A DNA stretch of 64,000 nucleotides from an uncultured Actinomycetes bacterium (GTDB lineage: Bacteria > Actinomycetota > Acidimicrobiia > Acidimicrobiales > Ilumatobacteraceae): contig CALBSD010000097.1 in the NCBI GenBank assembly GCA_937927625.1, forward strand, positions 44,974 through 108,973. The letters run 5' to 3'. The notes beneath the pieces are model-generated. The model worked only from the letters and a program-made list of their open reading frames with translations. It did not search any database and was not told the origin of the DNA. A program made the translations under genes and the position numbers. The stretch's first letter is position 1; every line of letters begins with the position of its first letter. Shown in pieces: positions 49,571 through 58,573 of this stretch.

Positions 49571-51679
49571 TTAGTGAGGACGTGAATACCAATCGACGAA
49601 ATCAAAGATTGCGCTGTCTAACAACGGAGCGATGAGAGACGAGTACGTCACTGTCATGTGATTGTCATCTCGGTACACAAGTACGTTGCCCACCACTGTG
49701 GGACATGAGACTGAAGCGCAGAACCAGTTCTTTACCCACAGAACGTTTCGGCCTTCATGATCGAAATCAACAAGCATCTGTTGCATGTCGTCGCGATATG
49801 CGGCACTGATACTTGGCGAACACTGCTGAATATTGGTGTAGCTGCGACTGAGACAAGTAGGTACGTCTTGTCCTGGATATGGCGTGTCCTGAATAAGAAC
49901 TGGGGTGATTCCCTTTTCTTCGAGAGAAGTGATTGTTCCCTGAATAGCTTCACGCCATTCCTTTTGCCACATTGGCTTACGAGTACTCGCTGACAAAAGA
50001 CGATCGAAGTGGGCAACGAAGACAACCTGCACCCCATCGGTCACCATTTGTTTCAGCACATTCTTACGCCATGCTCCACACTCTTTGTACACCTTGCCCA
50101 ACACACTGCTGTAAGTCGCAATATCTGCAGGTGGACAACCGCGCTTTGTGTACGTCATCAATTTCCAATGCCGCTTTAGTGCAACTTTCTCCATTGCAGG
50201 AAACCACTGCGCAGCATGCGAGTCACCGTACAAACCGACAACAACAGATGAGGCAGGATCTCCGAAAACACACTTCTTCGGAACAAGTGCTGAGAACCCT
50301 GCATGGCAGTTGTTGTTATAAATCACTGGCATGTCAGAGATGGCGCGTTGCAAACCCGGCGTCAAGTTTCCGGGCAATCCCGTCATTACCGAAGCATCCA
50401 CAATTGCTTGTACCGGCTTTCCTTGTGATGGAAGCGTGGGAGCAGTCGGAACAAGTGTCGTTGTTGTTGCTGAAACTCCGTCGGGAATTGATGTGTCTCC
50501 CACTAACGACGGAGTTGTTGCATCGGGGCCAGCGGTGATGGTTGGCGGGTTATTGCGCGCAAGAACACCTGCACCAGCAACAAGTGTGATGACTGCAGTT
50601 GCCATCGCTACAGCACGAAGACCACGAATTGCAATATTTCGGCGCACAGGATTTTCAATGAACCGATATGAAAATTCAGACAGACCAAGTGCAATAGCGA
50701 TACACACAAGGCCATCGACAACTGACAACGAACGATTAAATCCAGCCGCGACAACAATCAAGATGGGCCAATGCCACAGGTACGCCGAGTACGAACGTGA
50801 GCCAAGCCATTGAAATGGTGACAGTTTCAAAAGTGCAACAGGAGCCCATCCCGTTGCGTTTCCACCACGTAAAACGAATGAAGTTGCAATAACCGGCACT
50901 AAAGCCCATGGTCCGGGGAATCGGGTGCGTTCATTGAACTGAACAACCGAAACAATGATGACCGCCAATGCACACCATGCAGTGACCGCACTGAAAGTTT
51001 TGAACCACTTTGCAGTGACCATCGGAACAACCGCTGCCAACGCGCCTGCAGCTAATTCAAAGGCGCGGGTATGCGGTGAGAAGAAGGCCCACGGTTGTGA
51101 CAACTCCATCATCCGCATACACAGCACAAATGAAACGGCAGCAACAATCACAGATGCGAAGCCAACACGCAACCGAACATTAAGGCGCGATGTACGTGAT
51201 GCACCGAAACAGAGAACAGCAATGAGCACTGGCCACACCACGTAGAACTGCTCTTCAACAGCAAGGCTCCAATAGTGCTGCAACGGAGACGGTGGCAATG
51301 TTGACTGCAAATAGTCAGCACCACGTTTGGCGAAGACAAAGTTCGAAGAGAACGTGGCAACTGCCAAAACATCATTCGCTAGGGATCGAAGTCGTAATGG
51401 TTCAAGCCAGACCCAGGAAGCAATCAACGTTGAGACGGCAACGACTGCCGAGACTGGAAGTAGACGACGCACTCGCCGTGAATAGAAAGAGGACAGCGAG
51501 ATTTTGCCCGATGACTCCTTCTCAGAAACCAGAAGAGAGGTAATCAGAAAGCCGGAGACCACAAAGAAAACGTCGACACCGATGTATCCACCTGTGAGAC
51601 CCGGCACACCTGCGTGAAACAGCAAGACGGCAAGGACCGCAATGGCGCGTAAACCTTCAATATCGGAGCGCCTTTGCAT
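49571..51679 (-). CDS. OafA/YrhL-type membrane acyltransferase with C-terminal SGNH domain
   Basis: This 702-aa protein has an N-terminal acyltransferase_3 domain (about 1-360) of ten TM helices opening with RRSDIEGLRAIAVLAVLLFHAG (catalytic His) and GVDVFFVVSGFLIT. A linker is followed by an extracytoplasmic SGNH hydrolase-like domain with VGLYGDSHAAQWFP, and DDNHMTVTYS at the end (D-x-x-H catalytic pair). Such proteins O-acetylate cell-wall or surface polysaccharides. ATG 51679 gives the standard family N-terminus; a TTG-started longer form is less likely. Divergent from the ECF sigma gene. Confidence 0.88.
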   Translation of the reverse strand: MQRRSDIEGLRAIAVLAVLLFHAGVPGLTGGYIGVDVFFVVSGFLITSLLVSEKESSGKISLSSFYSRRVRRLLPVSAVVAVSTLIASWVWLEPLRLRSLANDVLAVATFSSNFVFAKRGADYLQSTLPPSPLQHYWSLAVEEQFYVVWPVLIAVLCFGASRTSRLNVRLRVGFASVIVAAVSFVLCMRMMELSQPWAFFSPHTRAFELAAGALAAVVPMVTAKWFKTFSAVTAWCALAVIIVSVVQFNERTRFPGPWALVPVIATSFVLRGGNATGWAPVALLKLSPFQWLGSRSYSAYLWHWPILIVVAAGFNRSLSVVDGLVCIAIALGLSEFSYRFIENPVRRNIAIRGLRAVAMATAVITLVAGAGVLARNNPPTITAGPDATTPSLVGDTSIPDGVSATTTTLVPTAPTLPSQGKPVQAIVDASVMTGLPGNLTPGLQRAISDMPVIYNNNCHAGFSALVPKKCVFGDPASSVVVGLYGDSHAAQWFPAMEKVALKRHWKLMTYTKRGCPPADIATYSSVLGKVYKECGAWRKNVLKQMVTDGVQVVFVAHFDRLLSASTRKPMWQKEWREAIQGTITSLEEKGITPVLIQDTPYPGQDVPTCLSRSYTNIQQCSPSISAAYRDDMQQMLVDFDHEGRNVLWVKNWFCASVSCPTVVGNVLVYRDDNHMTVTYSSLIAPLLDSAIFDFVDWYSRPH

Positions 51680-51769
51680 CCCTACGAGTATGGCTTGCCT
51701 AAGACCATGAATGGAGGCAAGTGCCTGAAAGATGTGCCTCTCCAACTCATCGAGTGACAGACTGAAGTA

Positions 51770-52249
51770 GTGAGTAAGAACCGGGAAAGCGCATTCGATG
51801 CAATGATGCGCGACAACATCCGCGGCGTATCAGCATTTGCTCTTTCCATCACTTCAAATCCGTCAATTGCTGAAGAGGCCGTGCAGGAAACTTTTATTCG
51901 TGCGTGGCGTTACTGGCCCACATTCCGCAATGAATCTTCGGTTATCTCATGGCTCATCACTATTTGTCGCCGCGTCGTCATCGATATGGCGCGCAAGCAA
52001 AAACTGCATGATCAACTTCCCGAAAACGTCATCGATATTCGTGATCACTTTGCATCAACTGCCATCTATGAGTTGGTGCGAGAACTTCCATTGCCACAAC
52101 GTGAAGTTGTCGTGCTGTGTGCCATCCTCGGTTTTGATTATGAATCCGCAGCAAAATCACTAGACATACCCATTGGCACGGTTCGCTCGCGTCTTGCCCG
52201 CGCTCGTGAACAACTCGGCCGTCAACTTGACGATGTGATTGCAATCTGA
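51770..52249 (+). CDS. ECF-type RNA polymerase sigma factor
   Basis: This 159-aa sigma factor has region 2 with SIAEEAVQETFIRAWRYWPTF and WLITICRRVVIDMARKQK, and region 4 with LPLPQREVVVLCAILGFDYESAAKSLDIPIGTVRSRLARAREQL (in outline, residues 108-152). GTG start. The next gene, one base after the stop, is a membrane protein with a zinc anti-sigma motif, the classic ECF sigma/anti-sigma pair. The signal and regulon are unknown; the divergent acyltransferase gene and the downstream ABC transporter are candidates. Confidence 0.9.
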   Translation: MSKNRESAFDAMMRDNIRGVSAFALSITSNPSIAEEAVQETFIRAWRYWPTFRNESSVISWLITICRRVVIDMARKQKLHDQLPENVIDIRDHFASTAIYELVRELPLPQREVVVLCAILGFDYESAAKSLDIPIGTVRSRLARAREQLGRQLDDVIAI

Positions 52250-52250
52250 A

Positions 52251-52790
52251 ATGGCATCGATGCCCTGCGAACGAGCACGTGCGCTAGTACTGCAGCCATT
52301 GGCCGATGCCGACGATGTCGCCGCAGCACGCCAACATCTCCTGAATTGCCCACTGTGTGCCAGTGAAACGGCCGATGACATGGCGCAAAATGTCTCCTCT
52401 CGGTTAGATCTCTTGCGCGAACCCGGAGGGATGCTTCGCCTAGCTCTCATGCTCATCGGCGGACTGCAAGTGCTCCTGGCTTTGCCGTGGATCTTCGGGG
52501 CAACACTGCTGTGGACACCCAGTTCCGACACCTCTGTCGCCCACCTCACGCGAGATGGTGTGATTGGCCTCGTCCTTGGTCTGGCAGGGGTTGCCGTTGC
52601 CGTCTCTCCCCGCCTGGCCTATTTCGCACTCTCTGTCTGCGGCCTCCTGGTCTCGCTACAAGCCATTGCCTTCATCTCCGACAAGGTGACCAGCAAGGTC
52701 AACCCCAATTTCGAAGCAATCCATGCCCTTGCACTTGTCATCACCGTTCTTGTCATCGTTGCGGCTTTCCCCCGACGTACTCAGCGGTAG
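52251..52790 (+). CDS. Membrane anti-sigma factor with zinc motif
   Basis: A 179-aa protein with an N-terminal ZAS-type zinc motif H-x3-C-x2-C in QHLLNCPLCASE (His31 to Cys38), then about four TM helices (LRLALMLIGGLQVLLALPW, VIGLVLGLAGVAVAV, LAYFALSVCGLLVSLQAIAF, LALVITVLVIVAAF). It should hold the cognate ECF sigma at the membrane until a signal releases it. ATG 52251 follows the sigma stop by one base; a TTG 12 bases earlier is less likely. Confidence 0.82.
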   Translation: MASMPCERARALVLQPLADADDVAAARQHLLNCPLCASETADDMAQNVSSRLDLLREPGGMLRLALMLIGGLQVLLALPWIFGATLLWTPSSDTSVAHLTRDGVIGLVLGLAGVAVAVSPRLAYFALSVCGLLVSLQAIAFISDKVTSKVNPNFEAIHALALVITVLVIVAAFPRRTQR

Positions 52791-52853
52791 GTCCCTACCC
52801 GCAGTCGTCTAGGGTTTGTCTCACCATTTCATCGACATTCCCAAGGAGTCACA

Positions 52854-53639
52854 ATGGCCCGTAATACCCGTGTGTTTGCAGCAATTGCAGCACTTTCACT
52901 CATCATCTCTGCGTGTGGCGGAAGCGACAGCAAGACATCCGATGGAGGCTTGAAGCTTGTCAACGCTGGCAAACTCACCGTCTGCTCAGACGCCCCCTAC
53001 GAACCATTCGAGTACCAGGCTGCAGACAAGACCTGGACTGGTTTCGATATGGACGTCATGCGCTCTATCGCAGAAGCAAACAATCTTGAGCTTGAAGTCA
53101 CCGTTCAGCCATTTGATGGCATTTGGTTGGCCCCGGCAGCAGGTACCTGTGATGTTGTTGCTTCATCACTCACCATCACGGAAGAACGTGCACAAAAGGC
53201 CGACTTCACCGACGGCTACTTTGAATCATTCCAGTCACTGCTTGTTCGTAATGCTGACAAGGACACATTGAACACACTCGAATCGCTTGCTGGAAAGACC
53301 ATTGCCGTACAGACCGGCACCACTGGTGAAGAGTACGCAAAGGCCCATGCACCCGAAGCAAAGATCAAGTCATTTGATGACGCATCGGCAATGTTCCTTG
53401 CGCTTGAATCCAATCAGGTTGATGCAGTTCTCCAGGACTTCCCTATCAATGCATTCCGTGCAGTGAAGCAAGGAACATCAACTGTCTCGGTCAAGTTCAA
53501 CACAGAGTCTGAGCAGTACGGTTTCGCGGTTGCAAAGGGCAATGTCGAATTGTTGAAGATCCTTAATGCAGGTCTTGCAACACTCAAAGCTGGCGACGGA
53601 TACGACACCATCTACGCAAAGTACTTCGGCAAGGATTAA
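52854..53639 (+). CDS. Polar amino-acid ABC transporter substrate-binding lipoprotein
   Basis: This 261-aa SBP_bac_3 protein has an N-terminal lipoprotein signal ending in LIISAC (lipidation at Cys21). The mature domain has LTVCSDAPYEPFEYQ, WTGFDMDVMRSIAE and DVVASSLTITEERAQKADFTDGYF, the canonical binding-site elements for amino acids (Asp/Arg contacts). An AAGGAG site is 6 bases upstream of the ATG. First gene of a three-gene transporter operon. Confidence 0.93.
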   Translation: MARNTRVFAAIAALSLIISACGGSDSKTSDGGLKLVNAGKLTVCSDAPYEPFEYQAADKTWTGFDMDVMRSIAEANNLELEVTVQPFDGIWLAPAAGTCDVVASSLTITEERAQKADFTDGYFESFQSLLVRNADKDTLNTLESLAGKTIAVQTGTTGEEYAKAHAPEAKIKSFDDASAMFLALESNQVDAVLQDFPINAFRAVKQGTSTVSVKFNTESEQYGFAVAKGNVELLKILNAGLATLKAGDGYDTIYAKYFGKD

Positions 53640-53668
53640 TCATCCAGTAGTCAGATACGAAAAGGGTC

Positions 53669-54460
53669 ATGGCAGTTTCTAAGCGTCAACGAGCGATGTA
53701 CATCCGCTATGCGGTGTATGCACTGAGCGTTGCCGCCGTCATTGCCGTGGCCCTTTTTGTTGACTGGGAAAAGCTTCAACGAGCGATGTTCGACTGGGCA
53801 ATTGTTCAGGAACAATTCCCCCGCATCCTCATTAGCGCCGCCAAGAACACGGTGATTTTCACCATTCTTGGTTTTGCAGGTGGACTCTCTTTCGGTCTTC
53901 TTTTCGCGTTGATGCGTCTTAGCACCATCCGCCCATACCGTTGGCTTGCTGCCACGTACATTGAAATATTCCGAGGCATACCGCTACTTGTCACGCTCCT
54001 CATTCTTGGTTTCGGAATTCCCATCGCAACCGGTTGGCAGTGGCCAAATCCATTTCTGCAAGGTGCCGTTCCCCTCGCTCTTGTAGCGAGTGCTTATATG
54101 GCCGAAACCATTCGCGCCGGCATCGAAGCAGTTCCTAAAGGACAAATGGAGGCGGCTCGTTCACTCGGTATGTCATATCCACGCGCAATGATCACAATCA
54201 TCATTCCTCAGGCGTTGCGCATCATCATTCCGCCGCTCACTAACGAGTTCGTTCTTCTCATTAAGGACACCTCGCTTATTTCAGTTCTTGGCGTCACCGA
54301 TGCCACCCGTGATCTTGCTCGGTTTGGCCGAGATGGTGTCAATCATTCTGCAAACGCAACACCGCTCATCGTCGCTGGTCTTGTGTATCTCGCAATGACA
54401 TTGCCATTAACTCAATTAGTTGCGTACATGGAACGTCGTGCAAAGGCGGCAGGAAAATGA
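53669..54460 (+). CDS. Amino-acid ABC transporter permease (HisM/GlnP type)
   Basis: This 263-aa inner-membrane permease has five or more TM helices and the EAA loop EAARSLGMSYPRAMITIIIPQALRIIIPP (outline, about 168-196). It also has GFAGGLSFGLLFAL and EIFRGIPLLVTLLI, typical of polar amino-acid permeases. AAAGGG precedes the ATG. Its last four bases overlap the ATPase start. Confidence 0.92.
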   Translation: MAVSKRQRAMYIRYAVYALSVAAVIAVALFVDWEKLQRAMFDWAIVQEQFPRILISAAKNTVIFTILGFAGGLSFGLLFALMRLSTIRPYRWLAATYIEIFRGIPLLVTLLILGFGIPIATGWQWPNPFLQGAVPLALVASAYMAETIRAGIEAVPKGQMEAARSLGMSYPRAMITIIIPQALRIIIPPLTNEFVLLIKDTSLISVLGVTDATRDLARFGRDGVNHSANATPLIVAGLVYLAMTLPLTQLVAYMERRAKAAGK

Positions 54461-55218
54461 GCAATGAAATTATTCTTATCGACGATTACGTCGTCAATGT
54501 GGCTGACCTCAATAAGTCTTTCGGTGCTAACCACGTTCTGCGCGGAATTAATCTTCATGTGCAGCGAGGTGAAGTTGTCTGCATCATTGGTCCTTCGGGT
54601 TCCGGCAAGAGCACACTTCTTCGTTGCATCAATATGTTGGAAAAACCTTCGAGTGGCACCATCGTTGTACTCGGGCGCGAACTCACACATATTGATTGCG
54701 ACATTGATGAAGCCCGCACAAAGATTGGCATGGTCTTTCAGCAGTTCAACTTGTTCCCTCATATGACTGCACTGGAAAACATTTGTGTGGCACAACGCAA
54801 AGTTCTCGGCCGCAGCAAGGCCGAGGCAGAGATGAAGGGCTTGCAACTCTTGGCACGTGTTGGTCTGACAGAGAAAGCTGATGCATACCCTGGTCAACTT
54901 TCAGGCGGCCAACAACAGCGTGTCGCTATTGCTCGTGCACTTGCGATGGACCCTGACGTCATGTTGTTCGATGAAGCCACCAGCGCACTCGACCCAGAAC
55001 TCGTTGGCGATGTTCTCACTGTCATGAAGAACTTGGCTGAAGAAGGAATGACGATGTTGGTTGTCACTCACGAAATGGGCTTTGCATCCAATGTCGCCAC
55101 GCGCGTTGTCTTTATGGATGATGGAGTCATCGTGGAGGAAGGCCCACCGTCACAGGTGATTGCAGCACCTCGCGAAGTGCGCACTCAGATGTTCTTATCC
55201 AGCGTTCTCAACCACTAG
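54457..55218 (+). CDS. Amino-acid ABC transporter ATP-binding protein (GlnQ type)
   Basis: This 253-aa ATPase contains Walker A GPSGSGKST, Q-loop FQQFNLFPHMT, signature LSGGQQQR, Walker B VMLFDEATSALD and the switch His in VTHEMG. The start overlaps the permease stop (ATGA). The organisation SBP-permease-ATPase with one permease suggests a homodimeric permease importing a polar amino acid. Confidence 0.94.
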   Translation: MSNEIILIDDYVVNVADLNKSFGANHVLRGINLHVQRGEVVCIIGPSGSGKSTLLRCINMLEKPSSGTIVVLGRELTHIDCDIDEARTKIGMVFQQFNLFPHMTALENICVAQRKVLGRSKAEAEMKGLQLLARVGLTEKADAYPGQLSGGQQQRVAIARALAMDPDVMLFDEATSALDPELVGDVLTVMKNLAEEGMTMLVVTHEMGFASNVATRVVFMDDGVIVEEGPPSQVIAAPREVRTQMFLSSVLNH

Positions 55219-55233
55219 ACACCCCACGTCTAG
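55215..55233. promoter_or_regulatory. Inverted repeat at the DUF2786 promoter
   Basis: CTAGAC-ACCCCAC-GTCTAG is a perfect 6-bp inverted repeat with a 7-base spacer. It spans the ATPase stop codon and the first half of the TAGTCT -10 of the next gene. It could be an operator or a weak attenuator. Confidence 0.4.
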
Positions 55234-55236
55234 TCT
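55231..55236 (+). promoter_or_regulatory. -10 hexamer TAGTCT of the DUF2786 gene (leaderless)
   Basis: Ends 7 bases before ATG 55244; no ribosome site. Confidence 0.45.
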
Positions 55237-55243
55237 CCGCCCT

Positions 55244-55921
55244 ATGAGCGACCAACGCGACAAAATCCAGGCCCTTCTCACCCTCGCGCAACATCCGAAT
55301 ACCCCCCAGGCCGAGGCCGAAACCGCATTAGCGCTCGCGTCAAAGTTGATGCAGAAGCACGGCCTTTCAGAACACGATGTTGTCGATACAAAAAAGCCTG
55401 AAAACACCGCAATTGTGGTTCGTCGTTTTGCAGTTCATGGCCCCTATCGCGTGCGCCGTCAAAATATTTTGTATTCCATTGGTCTTGCACATTCTTGTGC
55501 TGGATATCGCGCTGACGATGAAGATGGTGCGTGTGTCGTTGTTCTCTACGGACGCGATGCGGACATCACAGCGGCGTACACGCTCTTTGGTGCCGCCGAC
55601 ATGATGGGGCTTCGTTTGTTGCCTCGCGGTGATCGCTCCTGGCGCACTTCGTGGTGGCAAGGTTTCCAGCGCGGCATTTCTGAGGCACTCAGTACCGCAA
55701 AGAAAGAATTTATTGCAGAAACTCCTGGTTCAGGCCTGGTGTTGGCAGACCGCATGAAGCGTGCCGAAGCTGAATTGCGTGCAAAAGGTCCGCGACTCAC
55801 TGGTGGATACTCCTATTCCAATACGTCATCAGGCGCATACAGCAGTGGTCACTCTGCAGGACGCGGATTCTCTTCAGGCAGTCGCTCGTTTACAAGCGGT
55901 GTGCGCGGAGTGCTCGGGTGA
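55244..55921 (+). CDS. DUF2786-containing protein
   Basis: This 225-aa protein has an N-terminal DUF2786 helical domain (about 3-46: KIQALLTLAQHPNTPQAEAETALALASKLMQKHGL in outline). A mixed alpha/beta domain (about 57-165) follows with RQNILYSIGLAHSCAGYR and VVLYGRDADITAAYTLFGAADMM, resembling DUF7168 found after DUF2786. The tail is a Ser/Gly/Tyr-rich low-complexity stretch (about 180-220). Function unknown. The stop overlaps the next gene (GTGA), coupling it to an HExxH protein. ATG 55244 is chosen over the upstream ATG because of the -10 hexamer. Confidence 0.8.
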   Translation: MSDQRDKIQALLTLAQHPNTPQAEAETALALASKLMQKHGLSEHDVVDTKKPENTAIVVRRFAVHGPYRVRRQNILYSIGLAHSCAGYRADDEDGACVVVLYGRDADITAAYTLFGAADMMGLRLLPRGDRSWRTSWWQGFQRGISEALSTAKKEFIAETPGSGLVLADRMKRAEAELRAKGPRLTGGYSYSNTSSGAYSSGHSAGRGFSSGSRSFTSGVRGVLG

Positions 55922-56397
55922 CATCACTACTGCCCTTCATTGAGGCTGCACATCTTCGTGCCGGCGAATACAGCCGGTGTACACCAGAACAGGCATTGGT
56001 GTACGCATGTGAAGACGTGGTGGAAAAAGAACTCGGATCAAGAGAACTTCCATCGGCAGAAGCTGAAGGCATCCTCGAAAAGATCTGCCACGCAGAGGAT
56101 ATTGAAATCCCTCGCGTGCTCATTGCTCGAAAAAGCACATCTGCTCGCGCGCTCACCTACATCGACGAGAACGTCATATGCGTTCGCGGGAAGTCCACCA
56201 CCATGGCAACACTGCTCCACGAACTAGCCCATGCGGTCGTCGGTGCAGAATCACACGGAGTCCTCTTTCGAGATGAACTCGCACGACTCACTCGCACTCA
56301 CATCTCCATCTCGTACGCAGCACTGCTCCACTCGGTGTATTCCGGTGTCGGCCTCGAGATGTCACCGTGGCCGGCGACGGCTTCCCGTCGTAATTAG
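55918..56397 (+). CDS. HExxH putative zinc metallopeptidase
   Basis: A 159-aa protein with LLHELAHAVVGAESHGVLF: His101-Glu102-x-x-His105 with a further His113, matching the zinc site of SprT-like or related minimal metallopeptidases (third ligand His113 in SHG). The N-terminal ~90 residues are helical with CTPEQALVYACEDVVEKEL. GTG start overlapping the DUF2786 stop. The pair recurs in actinobacterial genomes and sometimes in phage. A joint role is suggested by coupling, but no substrate is known. Confidence 0.78.
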   Translation: MTSLLPFIEAAHLRAGEYSRCTPEQALVYACEDVVEKELGSRELPSAEAEGILEKICHAEDIEIPRVLIARKSTSARALTYIDENVICVRGKSTTMATLLHELAHAVVGAESHGVLFRDELARLTRTHISISYAALLHSVYSGVGLEMSPWPATASRRN

Positions 56398-56410
56398 TCA
56401 ACGCTCATTC

Positions 56411-56427
56411 CCACTTCGTTGAAGTGG
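56411..56427. promoter_or_regulatory. Inverted repeat upstream of nitroreductase
   Basis: CCACTTC-GTT-GAAGTGG, perfect 7-bp arms around 3 bases, 13 bases before ATG 56440. It could be an operator for a small dimeric regulator or a hairpin ending the upstream pair; no T-run follows. Confidence 0.4.
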
Positions 56428-56439
56428 CAGACTTCATAT

Positions 56440-57099
56440 ATGACGACTTCTCCCTCAGCAGACGACCTCTACGCCTTCTTGTCCACGACACGTTCAATTC
56501 GTCGCATTAGTGATGCGCCCGTCAGCGATGAAGTCCTCACTCGCATCATGCAGGCCGCCGTATGGGCTCCAAGTGGCGGTAACCGTCAACCATGGCGCAT
56601 CATCGCCGTACGCGATCGCAACATCAAAGAAGCAATTGGTCGTCTCTACGCGAAAGCTTGGGAGAAGTACGTCGAATTCAACGTTGCACAGTTTGAAGGA
56701 CATCCACCGGCAGTGGTGCAACAGGTACGTGATGCATACGCCGGGGGTACACGCTTAGCTGAATCCTTGGCTGACGTTCCCGTCCTCGCAATGTTTATTC
56801 ATGATCCCGCGGCTCTCTACGTCACCGATGCAAACCTTGGTCGTCATCCTGTGGTTGGTGGCGCATCTCTCTATCCCGCTATTCAAAACTTCCTTCTTGC
56901 GGCTCGTGCAGAAGGACTCGGTGGAGTTCTCACCACATTGGTATGCAACCGAGAGACGGAATTGCGAGACATCTTGAAGTTCCCTACAGGATGGGGCGTT
57001 CACGCAATGGTTCCGCTCGGACATCCGAAGGGACAGCATGGGCCATTGAAGCGCTCTCCTGTTGAGGAAATGACCTCTATTGATCAGTGGCGTGAATAA
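56440..57099 (+). CDS. Nitroreductase-family flavoprotein
   Basis: A 219-aa FMN oxidoreductase: TTRSIRRISDAPVSD (FMN phosphate contacts), AVWAPSGGNRQPWRIIAV, and LGGVLTTLVCNRETELRDIL. It is divergent in sequence from the nitroreductase at 21365-22069, so not a recent duplicate. The physiological electron acceptor is unknown. It may be solitary: the inverted repeat upstream suggests its own promoter. Confidence 0.85.
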   Translation: MTTSPSADDLYAFLSTTRSIRRISDAPVSDEVLTRIMQAAVWAPSGGNRQPWRIIAVRDRNIKEAIGRLYAKAWEKYVEFNVAQFEGHPPAVVQQVRDAYAGGTRLAESLADVPVLAMFIHDPAALYVTDANLGRHPVVGGASLYPAIQNFLLAARAEGLGGVLTTLVCNRETELRDILKFPTGWGVHAMVPLGHPKGQHGPLKRSPVEEMTSIDQWRE

Positions 57100-57102
57100 C
57101 GC

Positions 57103-58569
57103 CTAGTTCACAGAGTTGCGCCAGGAAACATTTGTTGGCCAACGACCCGTTCCACCATTTTCAGCTAGGAAACCGGTGAGCGTTCTGCTCGTGTTTTTCA
57201 TACGCCACTGCAACATTGCCTGCGCTTGACGCATCACAATCTCCGGGTCCTTCGTTTCAGTGCGCCATGTGGGGTCTGCGGCAATGTCAAAGCACAACCA
57301 ATCACCATCAGCAAACTGCACGTAAGCGTACGAATCACTTCGATGCACAGCGAGACTCATTGAATCAAGATGGCGCTTCCATGGCGTGTCATGTGGATAC
57401 ACCGGGATGAGTGATGACCGCCAGTCATATTCCCAATGAGCAGCATCTCGCCACATCGGTGGTTCAACACCTTCGATAAAAGGTGTGAGAGGAAGCCCAT
57501 CACACTGAGCTGGAACTTGCTCACCCAACACATCACACAATGTCGGCATGATGTCCACGTTCTCCGTGAAGCGATTGACGACTGTTCCATGTGTTGATGC
57601 ATGACGTGGATCACGAATGATGGAAATGATGTGCTGACTGGTCTCCCAGTAACCCACCTTTTCTTTCAAGCCGTGGTCACCCAACAACTCGGCATGGTCA
57701 GCCGTTACAAGAATGACGGTGTTCTCCCACTGACCTGAAGCTTCCAATGCATCCCAGATGCGACCTAACTGAGCATCGACTTCGCTCACCATGCCGAAGT
57801 ACTGCGCGCGCATATGTGCAAGTTCGTCAGGGTCTGTTGAGGCCTTGGTGCTATCTAATGCCAACATGATCTGGTGGTATGGATGCACATTTTCCGCAGG
57901 TTCAATAGGCAAACCCACCTCAGCGGGGTCATACATCTCACTGAATTCACCAGCAGCGGAATATGGCGGGTGCGGCCGGATGAAGCTGGCGTGTGCAAAC
58001 CACCCCTGCTCTTGTTGGCTCATCCATGACAACAGATGATTAGTCAAAAACGTAGAGACACTTGCATTCGATGGGCGTTCATTCTCCGTCGAAAGCAACT
58101 TCACTGTGCTCATGTCAGTGTTGAAACCTTGGTCTTGTAACCACTTGCGCCACGGATCAAAGTTCTGCGTGAGATTCAATTCGCACTCAAACCCAGGTAA
58201 GACACCTTCATAGCTGGACAAACGTGGGTCATCAGACGTCGTTGTAATTCGAGGATCAATCGTTTGGTCGGTGTACCCAAACAATGCAGGCGCATAGCCA
58301 GCACGGCGCGCCATCAGCGCAACATTGTCAAACGATGCATCAAGAGGTGTTCCGTTTGCCACCACGCGATGATTCATCTGATACATACCCGTATACAAAG
58401 ATGCTCTTCCTGGCGAGCACGGCGATGACTGACTGTAGTGACGAGCAAAATGCACACCCTGCTTCGCCAATCGATCAAGGTTTGGTGTTTTCACCACAGG
58501 GTGACCCGCACCTGATAAGCAATCGCCGCGGAACTGATCAAGTGTGATCAGAAGAATGTTTAGTTTCAT
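57103..58569 (-). CDS. Cys-type sulfatase (arylsulfatase/choline sulfatase-like)
   Basis: This 488-aa sulfatase opens with NILLITLDQFRGDCLSG (metal Asp11), formylglycine motif Cys51-Ser-Pro-Gly-Arg55 followed by ASLYTGMYQ, then HPPYSA, VILVTADHAELLGDHG (metal Asp-His) and EKVGYWETS. Shorter than the 41017 sulfatase and without the extra C-terminal domain. No signal peptide. It is second in an operon after an alpha/beta hydrolase (4-base gap). No formylglycine-generating enzyme is nearby. Confidence 0.9.
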   Translation of the reverse strand: MKLNILLITLDQFRGDCLSGAGHPVVKTPNLDRLAKQGVHFARHYSQSSPCSPGRASLYTGMYQMNHRVVANGTPLDASFDNVALMARRAGYAPALFGYTDQTIDPRITTTSDDPRLSSYEGVLPGFECELNLTQNFDPWRKWLQDQGFNTDMSTVKLLSTENERPSNASVSTFLTNHLLSWMSQQEQGWFAHASFIRPHPPYSAAGEFSEMYDPAEVGLPIEPAENVHPYHQIMLALDSTKASTDPDELAHMRAQYFGMVSEVDAQLGRIWDALEASGQWENTVILVTADHAELLGDHGLKEKVGYWETSQHIISIIRDPRHASTHGTVVNRFTENVDIMPTLCDVLGEQVPAQCDGLPLTPFIEGVEPPMWRDAAHWEYDWRSSLIPVYPHDTPWKRHLDSMSLAVHRSDSYAYVQFADGDWLCFDIAADPTWRTETKDPEIVMRQAQAMLQWRMKNTSRTLTGFLAENGGTGRWPTNVSWRNSVN

Positions 58570-58573
58570 ATTT

